From Gnetum montanum (taxonomy: Eukaryota; Streptophyta; Gnetopsida; Gnetales; Gnetaceae), in NCBI GenBank assembly GCA_015680685.1, contig MNCI01024072.1, forward strand, positions 18,149 through 79,918: a stretch of 61,770 nt of DNA, written 5' to 3'. The position numbers and the translations under genes are program-made. The notes beneath the pieces were generated by a model that worked only from the letters and a program-made list of their open reading frames with translations, searched no databases and was not told the DNA's origin. Shown here one piece after another: positions 1-11,045 of this stretch (position 1 is its first letter; every line of letters starts with the position of its first letter).

Positions 1-1427
1 CCCCCTTAAGTTTGTTAGTATGTTATATGTGCTATTGATTCCTTCAAGTGTACCTCTTTTGCATGATGATAACATTTAATATCAATCACCTAAGAACATA
101 GTTAATACTTGTTGCAAGTTTTTCTAGAGATGAAGATGCCTTGCAAGTCCTTTGTTTAGCCACTTCAAAGTTGTTGGCTACTAGCCTCCTTTTAGCATCC
201 AATTTAAAACCTAACATTTAATAAGTTATTTGTGCTATATTCACAGTGTATTTCTTTGACCAAGTTATCTTGGAAGGTGGTTAGTGTTATCGAAGCATGG
301 GGAAAACCATTTTATTAAGAGTGCAAACCATACCCTACTTTGTATTCTCACGATGTTTGAACCTAGTGATGCTCGACTTTAGCCAACAATCCCATATGCC
401 AACCTCAAAGCATTGTTAGATTGATCCTTTCCCTGCGAGCGAGTTCTAGTAATGACAACTTCTTCCAATTCAATAAGTTTTTAATTTTTAATTTAAATTT
501 TCACGTGTATCTAGAATTGGCATTTAGGTAATCTTCAAGTTGTAATTTGACACATCATGATTGAAATACGAGTATGACAACATTGAAATAGCTGTGTTGT
601 AGGATCTGCGACGCCCCAAACCATCCACTAGAAAAAAGCCTTAAACTGATCAAGGCTTTAGAAACTAATCAAGAACTTAAACTAACATTGTCACTAGATT
701 CTTCCCCGATCATTTGTAATTGATATGAGTAAGAAAACGAGAGGATAGCCAAGACCAAGACAGAACTCAGATCCAATAGCTAAATAAAAGTTAGATTTCT
801 GTATCAGAGCAAAATTCAGACTTTTGTTGATGAAAGAAAAAATGGAATTTTAATTTAAGTAAACTCAGCTTTTGAAATCCATTTCATTGGATTTAAAAAG
901 GAAGGTACATGTACAGTTTGGATGCTCCCTTCGCACATAGAAAGCATGAAGACAACGACAGTAGGTTTCATGGAAATCGGACTGAAACAGTTTTTAATGG
1001 CATTTCTAAATGTAATGAAAAATATGATAGAGATAGGATACATCTGGCTAATTGGTTGCACTGTTACCGAAAAGATTGGCAATTTTCTTTAAATGGTTTT
1101 CAAAACTTATAGCATGTACAAAGTTCAATACAGAGACTCAATTAAATTTTAAAAGATACATGGACGGTTTCAATATGAACGATAGCTTTCAGCGACACTT
1201 TTAAAGTGCAACGGCAAATATGAAAACAGTATTCAGTGGCACTTTCTGGGTGCACAAAGTTCATATTGTTTTTCTAATTCCAGAGATAAGTTACAACAAC
1301 CTCATGTCATTCATTGATCAGCCATGCACAGATTCAAGTACGTCTAACCACTGCCGGCTTCAAATGAAAAAAATGGCGCGTGCGTTTGCATAATCGTATA
1401 CACAACCAATTGCGTGTACCAGAAAGC
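1..1427. other. Upstream non-coding DNA, no gene recognised
   Basis: AT-rich sequence upstream of the GulLO gene. Short open frames occur on both strands around 855-1112, but they overlap each other, lack recognisable domains and look like chance frames. I see no transposon ends, RNA gene or clear repeat here. Part of it may hold distal promoter elements of the downstream gene, but nothing specific can be pointed to. Confidence 0.5.
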
Positions 1428-1437
1428 GTATAAAACC
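1428..1437 (+). promoter_or_regulatory. Candidate TATA box
   Basis: The sequence GTATAAAACC lies about 670 bp upstream of the GulLO start codon. It is a good plant TATA match, but the distance would require a long leader or a 5' UTR intron. The TA-repeat at 1529-1558 could also act as a TATA region. The pyrimidine-rich stretch with CTCTCTCT near 1970 would fit a 5' leader. The true transcription start is not determined. Confidence 0.3.
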
Positions 1438-1528
1438 AGAAAGCTAAATACCCATGAACGTCCCTCCGTGAATGCATTTTTCTTCTTCCGTAGAGCAGAC
1501 ATCGTAAGTGCCCTGGTCCACATGCTTT

Positions 1529-1558
1529 TATATATATATATACACATACATATATATA
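1529..1558. repeat. TA-rich microsatellite
   Basis: A run of alternating T and A, interrupted once by CACATACA, lies about 550 bp upstream of the GulLO start codon. It is a simple repeat likely to vary in length between individuals, and it may double as a TATA-like promoter stretch. Confidence 0.7.
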
Positions 1559-2020
1559 ACAACAGCAACGGCGACGTCGATCATGAAAAAGGGAAGAAGA
1601 AAGATGATGAAAATACGCTTCTGTTGTGGATCATGAAAAACTGTCTGTCTGCACAACTTACGAAGAAAAAACCAATGGGTGAATGTCTGGTGGGTTTCTA
1701 CTTTCTACACTGTCAACCCGACAAGAGCAAGACACCACCTGAAATTTTTGAAAACGCTTCATGTTTTCAAGTCTGCGGAAGCTCGTTGTTGAGCTACTGG
1801 CAGCGAATACTTTGGCAAGAATCCATTGGATCATGACTAGCAGAGTGGGTACACTTACCCCGCCTCGCCATTTTCACGAACAATTCGGCATCATAATAAC
1901 AACAACAACACCAACAACAAAAAAAAATCATTACAATGCTTCTCACCTGCACATTACCCTTTGATTCTTCTCTCTCTATTTTTATCATCCGGTGGTACCC
2001 CTGCTGCTGTGGGATCCAGA

Positions 2021-2175
2021 TATGGAGGCGAGGCGACGAAGTTAGTTAAAGCGTTGGTCTTAATCGCATTCTTCTGCTGTGCACGGAGGGTCCGGTGCAG
2101 TATGGAGGCGACGAAGTTAGTTAAAATGTTGGTCTTAATCGCATTCTTCTGCTGTGCACTGACGGTCCGGTGCAG
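2021..2175 (+). repeat. Tandem duplication of the signal-peptide segment
   Basis: Two direct copies lie head to tail: 2021-2100 (80 bp) and 2101-2175 (75 bp). Both read from TATGGAGGCG to GGTCCGGTGCAG. The second copy holds the start codon at 2102 and encodes the hydrophobic signal peptide of the GulLO protein. The first copy carries a 5-bp insertion after its ATG (2022), so that ATG runs into a stop after seven codons. The rest of the first copy stays in frame with the gene, with no stop between the copies, but has no in-frame ATG. The upstream copy therefore lies in the leader and supplies a short upstream ORF. Confidence 0.85.
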
Positions 2176-5100
2176 TCCGCCGGCGCAGCCGGTGACGTGC
2201 TTGAAAGGGACGACGCTCTGTAACGTGACGAACGCGTACGGGACGTTTCCGGACCGGAGCACGTGCCGGGCGGCCGAGGCGGCATTCCCGGAGACCGAGG
2301 CGGAGCTCGTCGCCGCCGTGGCGTCCGGCGTCCGTCGCCGGATGAAGATGCGGGTCGCCACGCGCTACTCTCACGCCATTCCCAAACTCTCCTGCCCCGC
2401 CTCCGGTTCCTGCTCCGTCTCCGGTTCCGGCTCCGGCTCCGGTGGACTCGTGATCAGCACCGCCCGCCTGTGCCGGGTAGTGTCCGTGGACGCCGGCGCC
2501 CGGCGGATCACTGTGGAGGCCGGCGCCACCCTCCGGGACGTCATTGATGCGTCCGCGGAGGCCGGACTGGCGCTGGCGCACGCTCCGTACTGGGACGGAC
2601 TGTCCGTTGGCGGCGTCCTGGCCACCGGCGCCCACGGCAGCTCCCTGTTCGGCGTCGGGAGTGCTCTCCATGAGTACGTTGCAGGCGTCCGCCTCATCGT
2701 CCCCGCACCGAGAGAGGCCGGGTTCGCCCGCGTTGTGGAGCTCCGCCAGGGCCACCCTGATCTCAATGCCGCTAAGGTCTCCCTCGGCCTTCTTGGCGTC
2801 GTATCTCAGGTGCCCACCTCAATTCCTTATTCTTCTTCATTATTCTAGCCTTGTCGTAACAAATGAGGTGGTATTTAGACTGAAAACATGTCATTTGCAC
2901 CTTACAAAATTTAGAAATTATAGGGTTGATGGCAGTAGATACACCAGCATTATGTAAAAGATGAGTTATAGCATAAAGTTATAGATATTTCATGCTCGCT
3001 AAATACCACTTGATGCAATAAAAATAGATCATATACACTTTTTGTTAGAGGGATATAAACTTTTTCTTGCAATCATGTACTTTTGTCTAGAATATTAAAT
3101 TTAAGGACAATTAAGAAAAATATGCTTTTATCCTCAAGATCCAGCTAATTTCTATGTGAGCTCTTCTTGAAGTAGGCTAATCCATCTTCTACTTGCTGAT
3201 TAAGCTACCACATCAATATTACTATATTAAATCAAAATTCTATCCAAAACATAGTCAATTTCCAGGATGTTTACATAAACGGTGCCACCAATACCACGTA
3301 GAGCAACCAATGTTGCTAGTTCAGCTACCACATCAATATTTTGATACTAAATCAAGCCTCTATCGCAAGCATAGTCAATTTCACTGATGTATACATAAAA
3401 CGATGCCACAAAACTGGGTAGAGCCACCAAGGTTTCTGATTAACCTACCAGATCAATCACGATTCCATCACAGTCAATCACAATCAATTGAACTGATGTA
3501 TACAGAAAACGATTGAACAGATACCGGGCAGAGATCTCCTGTCCAAGGAATAGAAAGTTTTTCATTCTGTACGTTGATCATCCATTTATTCAAAAATCCA
3601 TCTACCTGCGAAAAGAATTTGTTTGAATCTGGATATAAAATTGCAATCTATATATAGGTTTCAAACTGGTGGGATTGACGACGACGCAGGTGACGCTGAA
3701 ATTGGAGGCGGTTTTCAAGCGATCGGTGACGAATGAGTGCGAGCAGGATACAACATTGGAGACCGATGTACTGATTTTCGGAGGCTTGCATGAATTCGCA
3801 GACATAACGTGGTATGCCTCCCAGGGGAAGGCTGTTTTTCGGAAAGATGATCGTGTGCCTCTGGCTGTTCCCGGAAACGGCGTCAATGATTACTTTGGAT
3901 TCAGAGCTTGGCTTTCGCTGCTTCTCTCTGCTATTCGAGAAATAGGTAAATTCGTGCCTGCAGAGTTTGGTTTACGTAAATTCATCCCCTCGAGGTCACG
4001 ACTGGTTGGTTTAGTTTCGGTTCCGGTCACGCTTTGTTAATTTTGGCAAATTTAGATTTTGGTCTGATATGCTCAGTCTCTACCGAACTTTCCTGCGTCC
4101 TGTTAACGCAGAAGCAATGTTAGACATGGTCATTGCCCCATCAGGAGTCAATTTCAACAATTTTCTCTACTTGGAACAAACTTGTGAACAAATGCAAAAA
4201 GATTTGCCATTTCGGTGGACAAGTAAATGGAAAAAAAGAACAAAACTTTGGCTGAAGCTATAGAAAAGATAATAGACAATTAGTGTTAAGAAAATGTTCT
4301 TCTTGGGGAAGCAATCCATAGCATCGAAAGATGTCTGGTTGTTATCATTGACGGATGCTCGTGGGGTTAATAGAAGGGCCGACTAGGTTATGCATTTCTT
4401 GAAATTATGTTACATTTCTGGTCGCCAACTGCCATTCCTCACGCAGAATTATATTAGTGGTAGTGGACTTATATTAACATCATAGCTGTCGGCTGGGTAA
4501 TGAATAGCTGTCGTCGATTTCATGCAATTATATATTTATGAAACATTTCTCGTTGCCAACGACCATTCCTTCACTGCTAAGTTATAATAGCGGGGTAATA
4601 AATAGGTAATTTTTTATAATTATGCTTTAACCTCTCTGACAAATTGATAATAAAAATGCACGTCCGGTCTCTTCGCTGAAGATTACAAGGAAAGTTGCCT
4701 GGTGTTTATGCGAGTCCATATTGGGTAAAAGGTAGAGATAAATAAACTGTCATTCATGAAAATCTCATCTCATCAGTGTAGCTGAAAATTTAGTTCGCTT
4801 TTCCAATTCTACATCCCATTCCATATATCGCGGAGTCATGGAGTCATATCGGAGATCCAAATAATCACCATCATCAAGCCTCGCTTTCAGAAGAAAGTCT
4901 CCTAATTAAGCCACAGTTTTCTACACCATTTAACCTTTTTCCTCTTTCTTCCACCTTTGTTCTCATTCGACAATCCACACCCTGGAAAAGATACACACAT
5001 TTCAGTGAATGGTATCTGGAATGCATTTCCACACCCTGTGGAATGCTAAGTTTAACATGTTTCCTCTATAATAGTCTCAGTCAACACAGTTTCTCTTCCT

Positions 5101-6787
5101 CCTTTCCTCAATCTATGTCTTGAAGCAGTACTAAATTTCGTTTTCTATTAATAAAATTCTCTTTTTGGGGTCCGACACCCCCCTAATTCGCTGATTGATA
5201 TTTGGTGTGGAAAACATCGATAAAAGTAGATAGATATCTTAAATCGTTGCTAGAGATAACGCTGGAATTGTTTCATGACGTTTGTTTGTTTTATTGCAAT
5301 TTTAAATTCTTCTAAAGATTGAGTTATTTACGTTTGGAAAAGCCAAAAACATTGTCAGAAAAATTTAAAAAAACAAAACAAAAACCCCGCCCATGCAACG
5401 TGGGTTCCGTGCTTTCATTTAGAACCCCACCAGCAAATTCACGTCACCTCATTTTCAAATTCCAATGAAGCAGTCTTTTACTTTTTTTCCATAAGATGCT
5501 GCCATAATGCTTTACTTCTCATTCCGTCCTCAACATGCTACGCACATCCAGGAATTCGAAACTCAATTTTCCACCAGTACTCACCTTTTTCTTGGAGTAT
5601 CTAATTCAACTTTTTCCTTCTTACTGTTATTTCAACAACGTCTTCTCTGCTATATAAATTCTTTCGTACAACGAAGAAGTAAACCTTTATTTATTTACAA
5701 CTTTATCATACTTTTCTGAGTTCCTTTCACGTCTTTTCTAGTTTCTTGTCCGTAGATTTATTCTGTCTCTCTCTCTTTTTGAACATGATTAAACCATGTA
5801 GTAACCTAGCATCTCAGAAGTCAGACCATTCACTTAACATTCACATATTTTTAAATTTTAATCAACTAACTGTTTACCATTAAGCTTCTCAATTCAACAC
5901 AACTGATGAGAATCGAACTTCTAAACACAAGTCGATCTGAAATCAATCGTTAACCTAAACCCTGATTCACAGAGGTGACGGAGGAGAAAATGGGCACGCC
6001 CAAGTGCCTAACAGCGGAGCTGCAGGTGGGGATCCTGCAAGCTCTGGGACTGGGCTTCACCAACAACGGCCGCGAATTCACAGGCTACCCAGTCATAGGC
6101 CTGCAACACAACATCCAATCCGCAGGAACATGTCTGATTAGTCCAGAAAACGATCTTCTGACGGCGTGCCCGTGGGATCCGCGCGTGGACGGCCTGTTTT
6201 TCTATCAGATCGGCGTCTCCATCGCACTCTCCAACATCTCGGCTTTCATCTCAGACGTCAAAGCTCTGCGAGATTTACGCCCGGGATCGCTCTGCGGTCT
6301 GGATCTGTACACAGGTATTCTGATGCGCTACGTCCGAGCATCGTCGGCGTATCTGGGGAAACCCTACGATTCTGTGGATCTGGACATATCGTTCTACCGA
6401 GCCAGAGAGCCGGACGTGCCGACTCAGTTCATGGACGTGTTCCAGGAGCTGGAGCAGATGGCTTTGTTCAAGTACTGGGGAGTTCCTCACTGGGGCAAGA
6501 ACCGGAACATCGGATTCAAGGACGCCGTTGCCAAGTTTCCCAAGGCGCCTCGGTTTGTGCAGACGGCCAGGAAGTACGATCCGCACGGGTTTTTCTCCAA
6601 CGAATGGACGGATGCCGTTCTGGGTCTGGGGAATTCCAGCGTCGAGATTCTGCGCCAGCGCTGCGCCATTGAGGGACTCTGCGTCTGCTCCGAGGATGAG
6701 CATTGTGCTCCGGAGGAGGGATACTTTTGCAGGCCCGGCTTGGTTTACAAGGAGGCTCGCGTCTGCAGACGCGAGACACGGACATGA
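2102..6787 (+). CDS. L-gulonolactone oxidase-like protein (FAD-linked oxidase), three exons
   Basis: Exons are 2102-2809, 3690-3945 and 5973-6787 (stop TGA), joined at GT-AG introns of 880 and 2027 bp; the product is 592 residues, normal for plant GulLO proteins. Plant GulLOs are secreted or vacuolar FAD flavoproteins that oxidise L-gulono-1,4-lactone towards ascorbate, usually weakly. Residues 1-25 form a signal peptide. An FAD-binding PCMH domain spans about 55-235, with the SH pair at 90-91 at the usual flavin-attachment position and SVGGVLATGAHGSS at 168-181. The C-terminal ALO domain (about 255-540) holds PHWGKNRN at 493-500 and YDPHGFFSNEWT at 523-534. A Cys-rich tail (about 552-586) is typical of plant GulLOs. 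A Gly-Ser run at 101-115 is encoded by CCGGNT repeats. The start at 2102 is the first in-frame ATG; short upstream ORFs begin at 1936 and 2022. No stop or frameshift is seen. Exon 1 is strikingly GC-rich compared with its surroundings. The exact donor and acceptor positions are inferred. Confidence 0.92.
3181..3540. repeat. Three tandem copies of a 120-bp unit in intron 1
   Basis: The phrase AGCTACCACATCAATATT recurs at 3203 and 3323, and a diverged form lies at 3443, an exact 120-bp spacing. Each unit also holds a copy of GATGTATACATAAAACG (GATGTTTACATAAACG in the first). The third unit is diverged and slightly shortened. The array fills much of intron 1 of the GulLO gene and is non-coding. 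Confidence 0.8.
4388..4610. repeat. Diverged direct duplication in intron 2
   Basis: Two related stretches lie in intron 2 of the GulLO gene. Both contain ACATTTCT followed by a GCCAAC-GCCATTCC-type segment and a GGGTAAT(G/A)AATAG tail (about 4388-4517 and 4520-4610). The match is imperfect and was found by eye. The rest of intron 2 (3946-5972) is AT-rich and shows no recognised gene. Confidence 0.45.
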
Positions 6788-7176
6788 TTTTGGTTTCTGT
6801 ACTGGGTGGGTTGGCTGGCTCTGTGATTTGTTCTGTGCCTTGTGATGGTTTCAGAGTGGGCTTTGCTTCTGGTTGAGATGTTTCATGTTCTGTTCCATAC
6901 TTCCATTGTATGGTGGTACTCCTACTAATGGATGGCTGCCTGGCTCAGCCTTTTTGTCTTGCCGCTGTTTTGATATATTTTTATTATCCTGTCTTGTTTT
7001 TTTCTTTCCTCGGCCTGTGTTTCCTTCTACCACCATAACTCATAACTCTTTGTCACGCAACAGAATATGTTGTTTTCTGGGATGGGATGGATGTCTGTTC
7101 TGGTGCTGTCCGATTGTTTGTGCACTCTCTTCTTCGCGTTTGAAAATTTGTATCCGTTGCTTATAAATAATTAAGG
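6788..7176 (+). other. GulLO 3' UTR and downstream region
   Basis: T-rich sequence follows the stop codon. A near-polyadenylation stretch, TATAAATAATTAA, occurs at about 7161-7173, which would give a 3' UTR of about 390 nt. There is no convincing coding sequence here. The exact poly(A) site cannot be told from sequence. Confidence 0.4.
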
Positions 7177-7300
7177 GGCTGTAGTGCACCGGTGAAGACA
7201 CTCACCTTTGATGGGAACGTTGTAGACACTTACCTTTTGAAGGGACAGGTTTTGGATTCAATTCTTTTGCTTTATGGAAGAACTACAACATTCATCCTTG
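7177..7300 (+). mobile_element. Possible tRNA-derived SINE head
   Basis: The stretch TAGTGCACCGGTGAAGACAC resembles a Pol III A box region, and GGTTTTGGATTCAATTC about 60 nt on resembles a B box. ACTCACCTTTGATGGGAA is followed by a related ACTTACCTTTTGAAGGG, as in plant tRNA-related SINEs with duplicated heads. I see no clear poly(A) or T tail and no target duplication. This is a weak call and could be chance. Confidence 0.25.
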
Positions 7301-7410
7301 AGGTTGATCAAGATCATGGAGAATGTGGTGATAATGGGTGGTGCGACACTTTTCATTCTAGGATAGTGAGGGGGTTGTGCTATTATATATCCCTTTTCTC
7401 TTGGGAGTGT

Positions 7411-8640
7411 TGAAACTTGATTTTTTTAAAAATAATATTTACCAACAAGACATAAAGTCAAATTAGACATTTATAACTCAATATTTTAAAAAGGTTTCCT
7501 CATCTATATTATGTTGTACACCTTTTGAATCTATTGGACAATAGATATTTGCTAAAACCATCATTTGTCCTTCTTATTTCACCTTGCAATGGGTCAGCAA
7601 ACTATTCTTAAAGAATCGATTGATAGCAAGGATTTGCATCAATCTAACACTTGGAACACATTTAGATGAATGGTTAGAAACACTTCTCTGCAACACTCTT
7701 TACCCACTTATTTTGCCTCACTACAATGGTGCTCCATATGTGGGATGATAACTCTTTCCTTGTAGCAAACTACAAAGTCTCAATGATGCATGCTGACATT
7801 GATTGCATCATTGGCCTCCCAATATTTGGAAGCACATTTCTTAAAATAATGTCTAGCATGAGAGAGCTTGAGAAAGCTTTTTTTGGAAGATGCTACTTGA
7901 TTCATGATTCAATCTGGTTCTCACGGTAGAGAGATGTAAGAGCCCTAGTGTGCTACTAGTTGTGTTATTTGTGAGTTTCCTACTAGCCTGTCGATTGACT
8001 AGTTGACTGGTGGCCAATTACATGTTTTATGGAGTCTCCACAATAATTTGGCTTAAATCTACTTCTATTCTTCCACAATGCAATAAGACATGCCATTGGA
8101 CATTCCTACATAGATAACTAAACCATCTTTGAACACAATAGCCTAGTGGAGGTCCTTATCCATAACCAAGGTATGCACAACACAAACATCATTGATGTGA
8201 ACCAATTACTAGAATTTTTTTTGTTGCTAGGCTCTCATGTGACACTGAAACCTTCTAAACCAAGCCAGGAAAAAAAATAGTGTATCGCCAACTAGGGTTC
8301 CTCTAATAACACCATCATTAACTGTTGCAATACTAGGGGTGCAAATGCCCATCCTCCAAAATAGTCCTCTAATGACATACTGGACAACACAATAACATCC
8401 TCATTATCAATGGAACACTTGTATCATTTCTCATCCCCAAACTCAACATTATACAACAACTCAACCTACACAAGCTTCCACAACATTGACATTAGCATGC
8501 ACTTGTGCACCTATAGTCAAACTATTTTATCTATTCATTGATGCAAGTGACTAAGGTGATTTACATTAACTATAATACCCTATATTTTTAGTATCATGAG
8601 TTAGTATTTTTTATCATGCTTTTGAGCATTTAATGTGTGT
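7411..8640. other. AT-rich DNA, nothing recognised
   Basis: No coding region longer than about 70 codons and no matching transposon protein could be read here on either strand. It probably consists of old decayed repeats. Confidence 0.5.
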
Positions 8641-8645
8641 TGCAT

Positions 8646-8745
8646 ATCATCATCATCATCCTAGCCTTACCCAACAAAATGGGGTTAGCTACATGAATTC
8701 TTTTATGCCATGTCTTGCATATGCAATACAAGATGGTGGTAAAAA
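8646..8745 (-). mobile_element. RTE-type LINE 3' end fragment
   Basis: An (ATC)n run at 8646-8661 is followed by CCTAGCCTTACCCAAC and GGGGTTAGCTACATGAATTC, then a TGCCATGTCTTGCATATGCA stretch. This is the well-known 3' end of plant RTE-type LINEs, in reverse orientation (sense strand minus). Only the tail is present; it is not contiguous with the LINE reverse transcriptase fragment at 10445-11045, which lies on the other strand. Confidence 0.6.
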
Positions 8746-8829
8746 GTAAAAACAAGAAAAACGATATGGAAAATTTGAATATCCTTAACACCCTTTATTA
8801 AATAAAGCATGTGTTTTTATTACAATAAA

Positions 8830-10190
8830 TACAAATTCATTCTAGTTATAATTTTTTTGAAATTCTTAACACTCAATGCTTTAGTGAGGCCATCAGCAAG
8901 CTGGTCATTGGTATTAATATAAGCTGAAAAAATAAATTCTTCATCAAAGGCATGTTAGATATTATGTACAACAATCTTGATGTGATTTGTCCTTTCATGG
9001 ATTATTAGATTCTTAATTAACTTGATTGCACTTTGGTTATCACAAAAAATTGTAATTGGTAATTGAATATCCTCCTTAAGTTCTTTGAATAATTGATGAA
9101 GTCATTTCAACTCGGTACAAAATTCACTATGGCTCTATATTCAAACTTTATGGAAGATAGGGAAACTGCTTTCTCTTTAGTAGGCCAACTTGAGATTGTA
9201 TTTCCATGATGTTTAACATTCTAGTTATTAGATAATTTCTTAATTAGAAGAATTCCATTCAAATTTTCAATTGGAATTCTATTAATGATATGAATAGAAT
9301 AGTATGTTGCCTTTATTCATAATAATTTTGGTACTTGTGTACTATGCATCATACATCTTATTATCTTTGTTATTAATTTGTTCTTTCTTTTTGCAACACC
9401 ATTCTATTATAGTGTCTAAGGCACCATGAATTCTTTCTTTATGCTAGTAGTATTACAATATGTTTTAAATTCATATGAAACATATTCATCATTACTGTTA
9501 GATTTTAACACTATTATCTTATTTTTTTCTCTATTTTTATCATTATTTTAAAATGTTTAAACTTATCCAAGATTTGTGACTTATGTACTAAGCCATAAAG
9601 CCATGTCATTTACTTGAAAACACCAACAAAGATCACAAAATACCTCTCATTTCATATACCTTCTATTGAGAATGGCCCACATACATCTAAATGTACAACT
9701 TCAAGTGGTTTTGTTTTTCTTTATTTCATGGTATCTTGAAAAAGATAAATAATGCATTTTCCCAATCTTACATGATTCACAATCAAACTCATAACTCTCA
9801 TCAAAGTTGAAAATCTCATGATAAAATTGATCCATTTTTCTTAATGTCTTGATATTTACATGTTTAAGCCTTAAATGTCATTTCATTAATTGATGTTGAT
9901 CAATTGATACGAACATTCTTTCAACATGGTAATCTATAATTTTAAATATACCATTGCATGACACATTGTAGGCTAAAAAACTAAACTAAACTAAACATGC
10001 AAACCATTATTTGTAAGTTGATATACAAAAACCAACATCATGAAAAATTTGCTACTATAAATAACATCCTTTAAATTTAGACAAAAAATTTTCATGTTCC
10101 CATAGTTGGTGATTTTTATTAAACAATTGACTCTAGTGTTTACAAAGTGCAACTTTGGTTTCTCCTTTATCTTAAATAACAAGGATAAAT
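8830..10190 (-). pseudogene. Ty1/Copia pol remnant with internal deletion
   Basis: On the minus strand, pieces of a Copia polyprotein appear in normal order. A protease remnant lies at about 10180-9970. The GAG-pre-integrase and integrase region at about 9860-9350 includes an NGVAKRKNK motif matching the usual NGVAERKNR. RNase H lies at about 9190-8860, with CDNQSAIKL and DQLADGLTKAL. Between integrase and RNase H only about 170 bp remain where a reverse transcriptase of well over 1 kb would be expected, so the RT has been deleted. Many stops and frameshifts are present. Its LTRs were not found. It is a dead relic, unrelated to the nested Copia element further right. Confidence 0.75.
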
Positions 10191-10444
10191 TACTACTAAA
10201 ATGTTATGAGGTACCAAAATTGATATATATAGAATCATTATGATATTATCATGTTTTATCCTTACAATAATATGATTAACATTAATATACACATAATCAA
10301 AATGAAAAAAAAATTGATAAAAAATAATGAAATTTTGAATAGGTGGAAAAATTATTGTCAAAAATTATTAGATAAGTAATTCCCAAGAGAATACATCCAA
10401 GAGAAAGGACCAAATTTGGTTTGGTTAACAAACTTTCTTGCTTT

Positions 10445-11045
10445 GAGGTGAAGGCAAGCTTTGAAAGCTTTGAAAGCACTAGGAGATATAGAAGTTTCTT
10501 GATTAATACAATTATTTAACAAAATTTTAAAGAATGAAGAAGTGTACAACAATGGAAGAAAAAATTTTGTTTTTTCCATATAAAAAAATAAAGGAGATAT
10601 ACAAAATTGTACAAACTATAGAAGAATCAAGCTAATGAGCCATAATATGAAGCTTTGGGAAAGAGTCATAGAACAATGTATCAAACTTGAATTAAAAAAT
10701 TTAGAAAATCAATTTGGATTTATGCCAAGAAGATCTACTATAGAGGTTATTTCTTAATAAGACAATTGATGGATAAATTCATAAAACATTAAGAAAAATA
10801 TGCTCTTCATAACTTGAAAAAAGTAGATGCTAGAGTGCTTAGAGGTATTATTTGGATCCTTGATAAACATATTAAAGTGATTCAAGACATGTATGAAGGA
10901 ACTACCACTAAAATTAGAACATATTATGAAACAACATCTAATTTTCCAATCATAGTAGGTCTACAATAGGCCTATACTTATTTAACGTTATTATGGATGA
11001 ATTGATAAAGGAAATACAAGATGAAATCCCATGATGTATGATAGA
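10445..11045 (+). pseudogene. RTE-type LINE reverse transcriptase fragment
   Basis: The plus strand reads a decayed non-LTR reverse transcriptase: NKGDIQNCTNYRRIKLMSH, then MKLWERVIEQ, then ENQFGFMPRRST, and later VIQDMYEGTTTK and a FPIIVGL segment. These match the finger and palm region of plant RTE-clade LINEs. Several stops interrupt it, a segment after the FMPRRST motif is shortened, and the catalytic FADD region is missing because the match ends near MDELIKEIQDEIP. No endonuclease domain or 3' tail is attached. Confidence 0.75.

Noticed and set aside
855-1112. Overlapping short open frames on both strands upstream of GulLO
   Set aside because: They overlap each other on opposite strands, show no domain or codon bias, and have lengths expected by chance.
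2135-2957. Long open frames on the minus strand and in other plus frames across exon 1
   Set aside because: They are shadows of a very GC-rich exon, which removes stop codons in all frames. The protein family match is in one frame only.
8646-11045. RTE tail and RTE reverse transcriptase as one LINE
   Set aside because: They lie on opposite strands with a Copia relic between them, so they are separate insertions or rearranged pieces.
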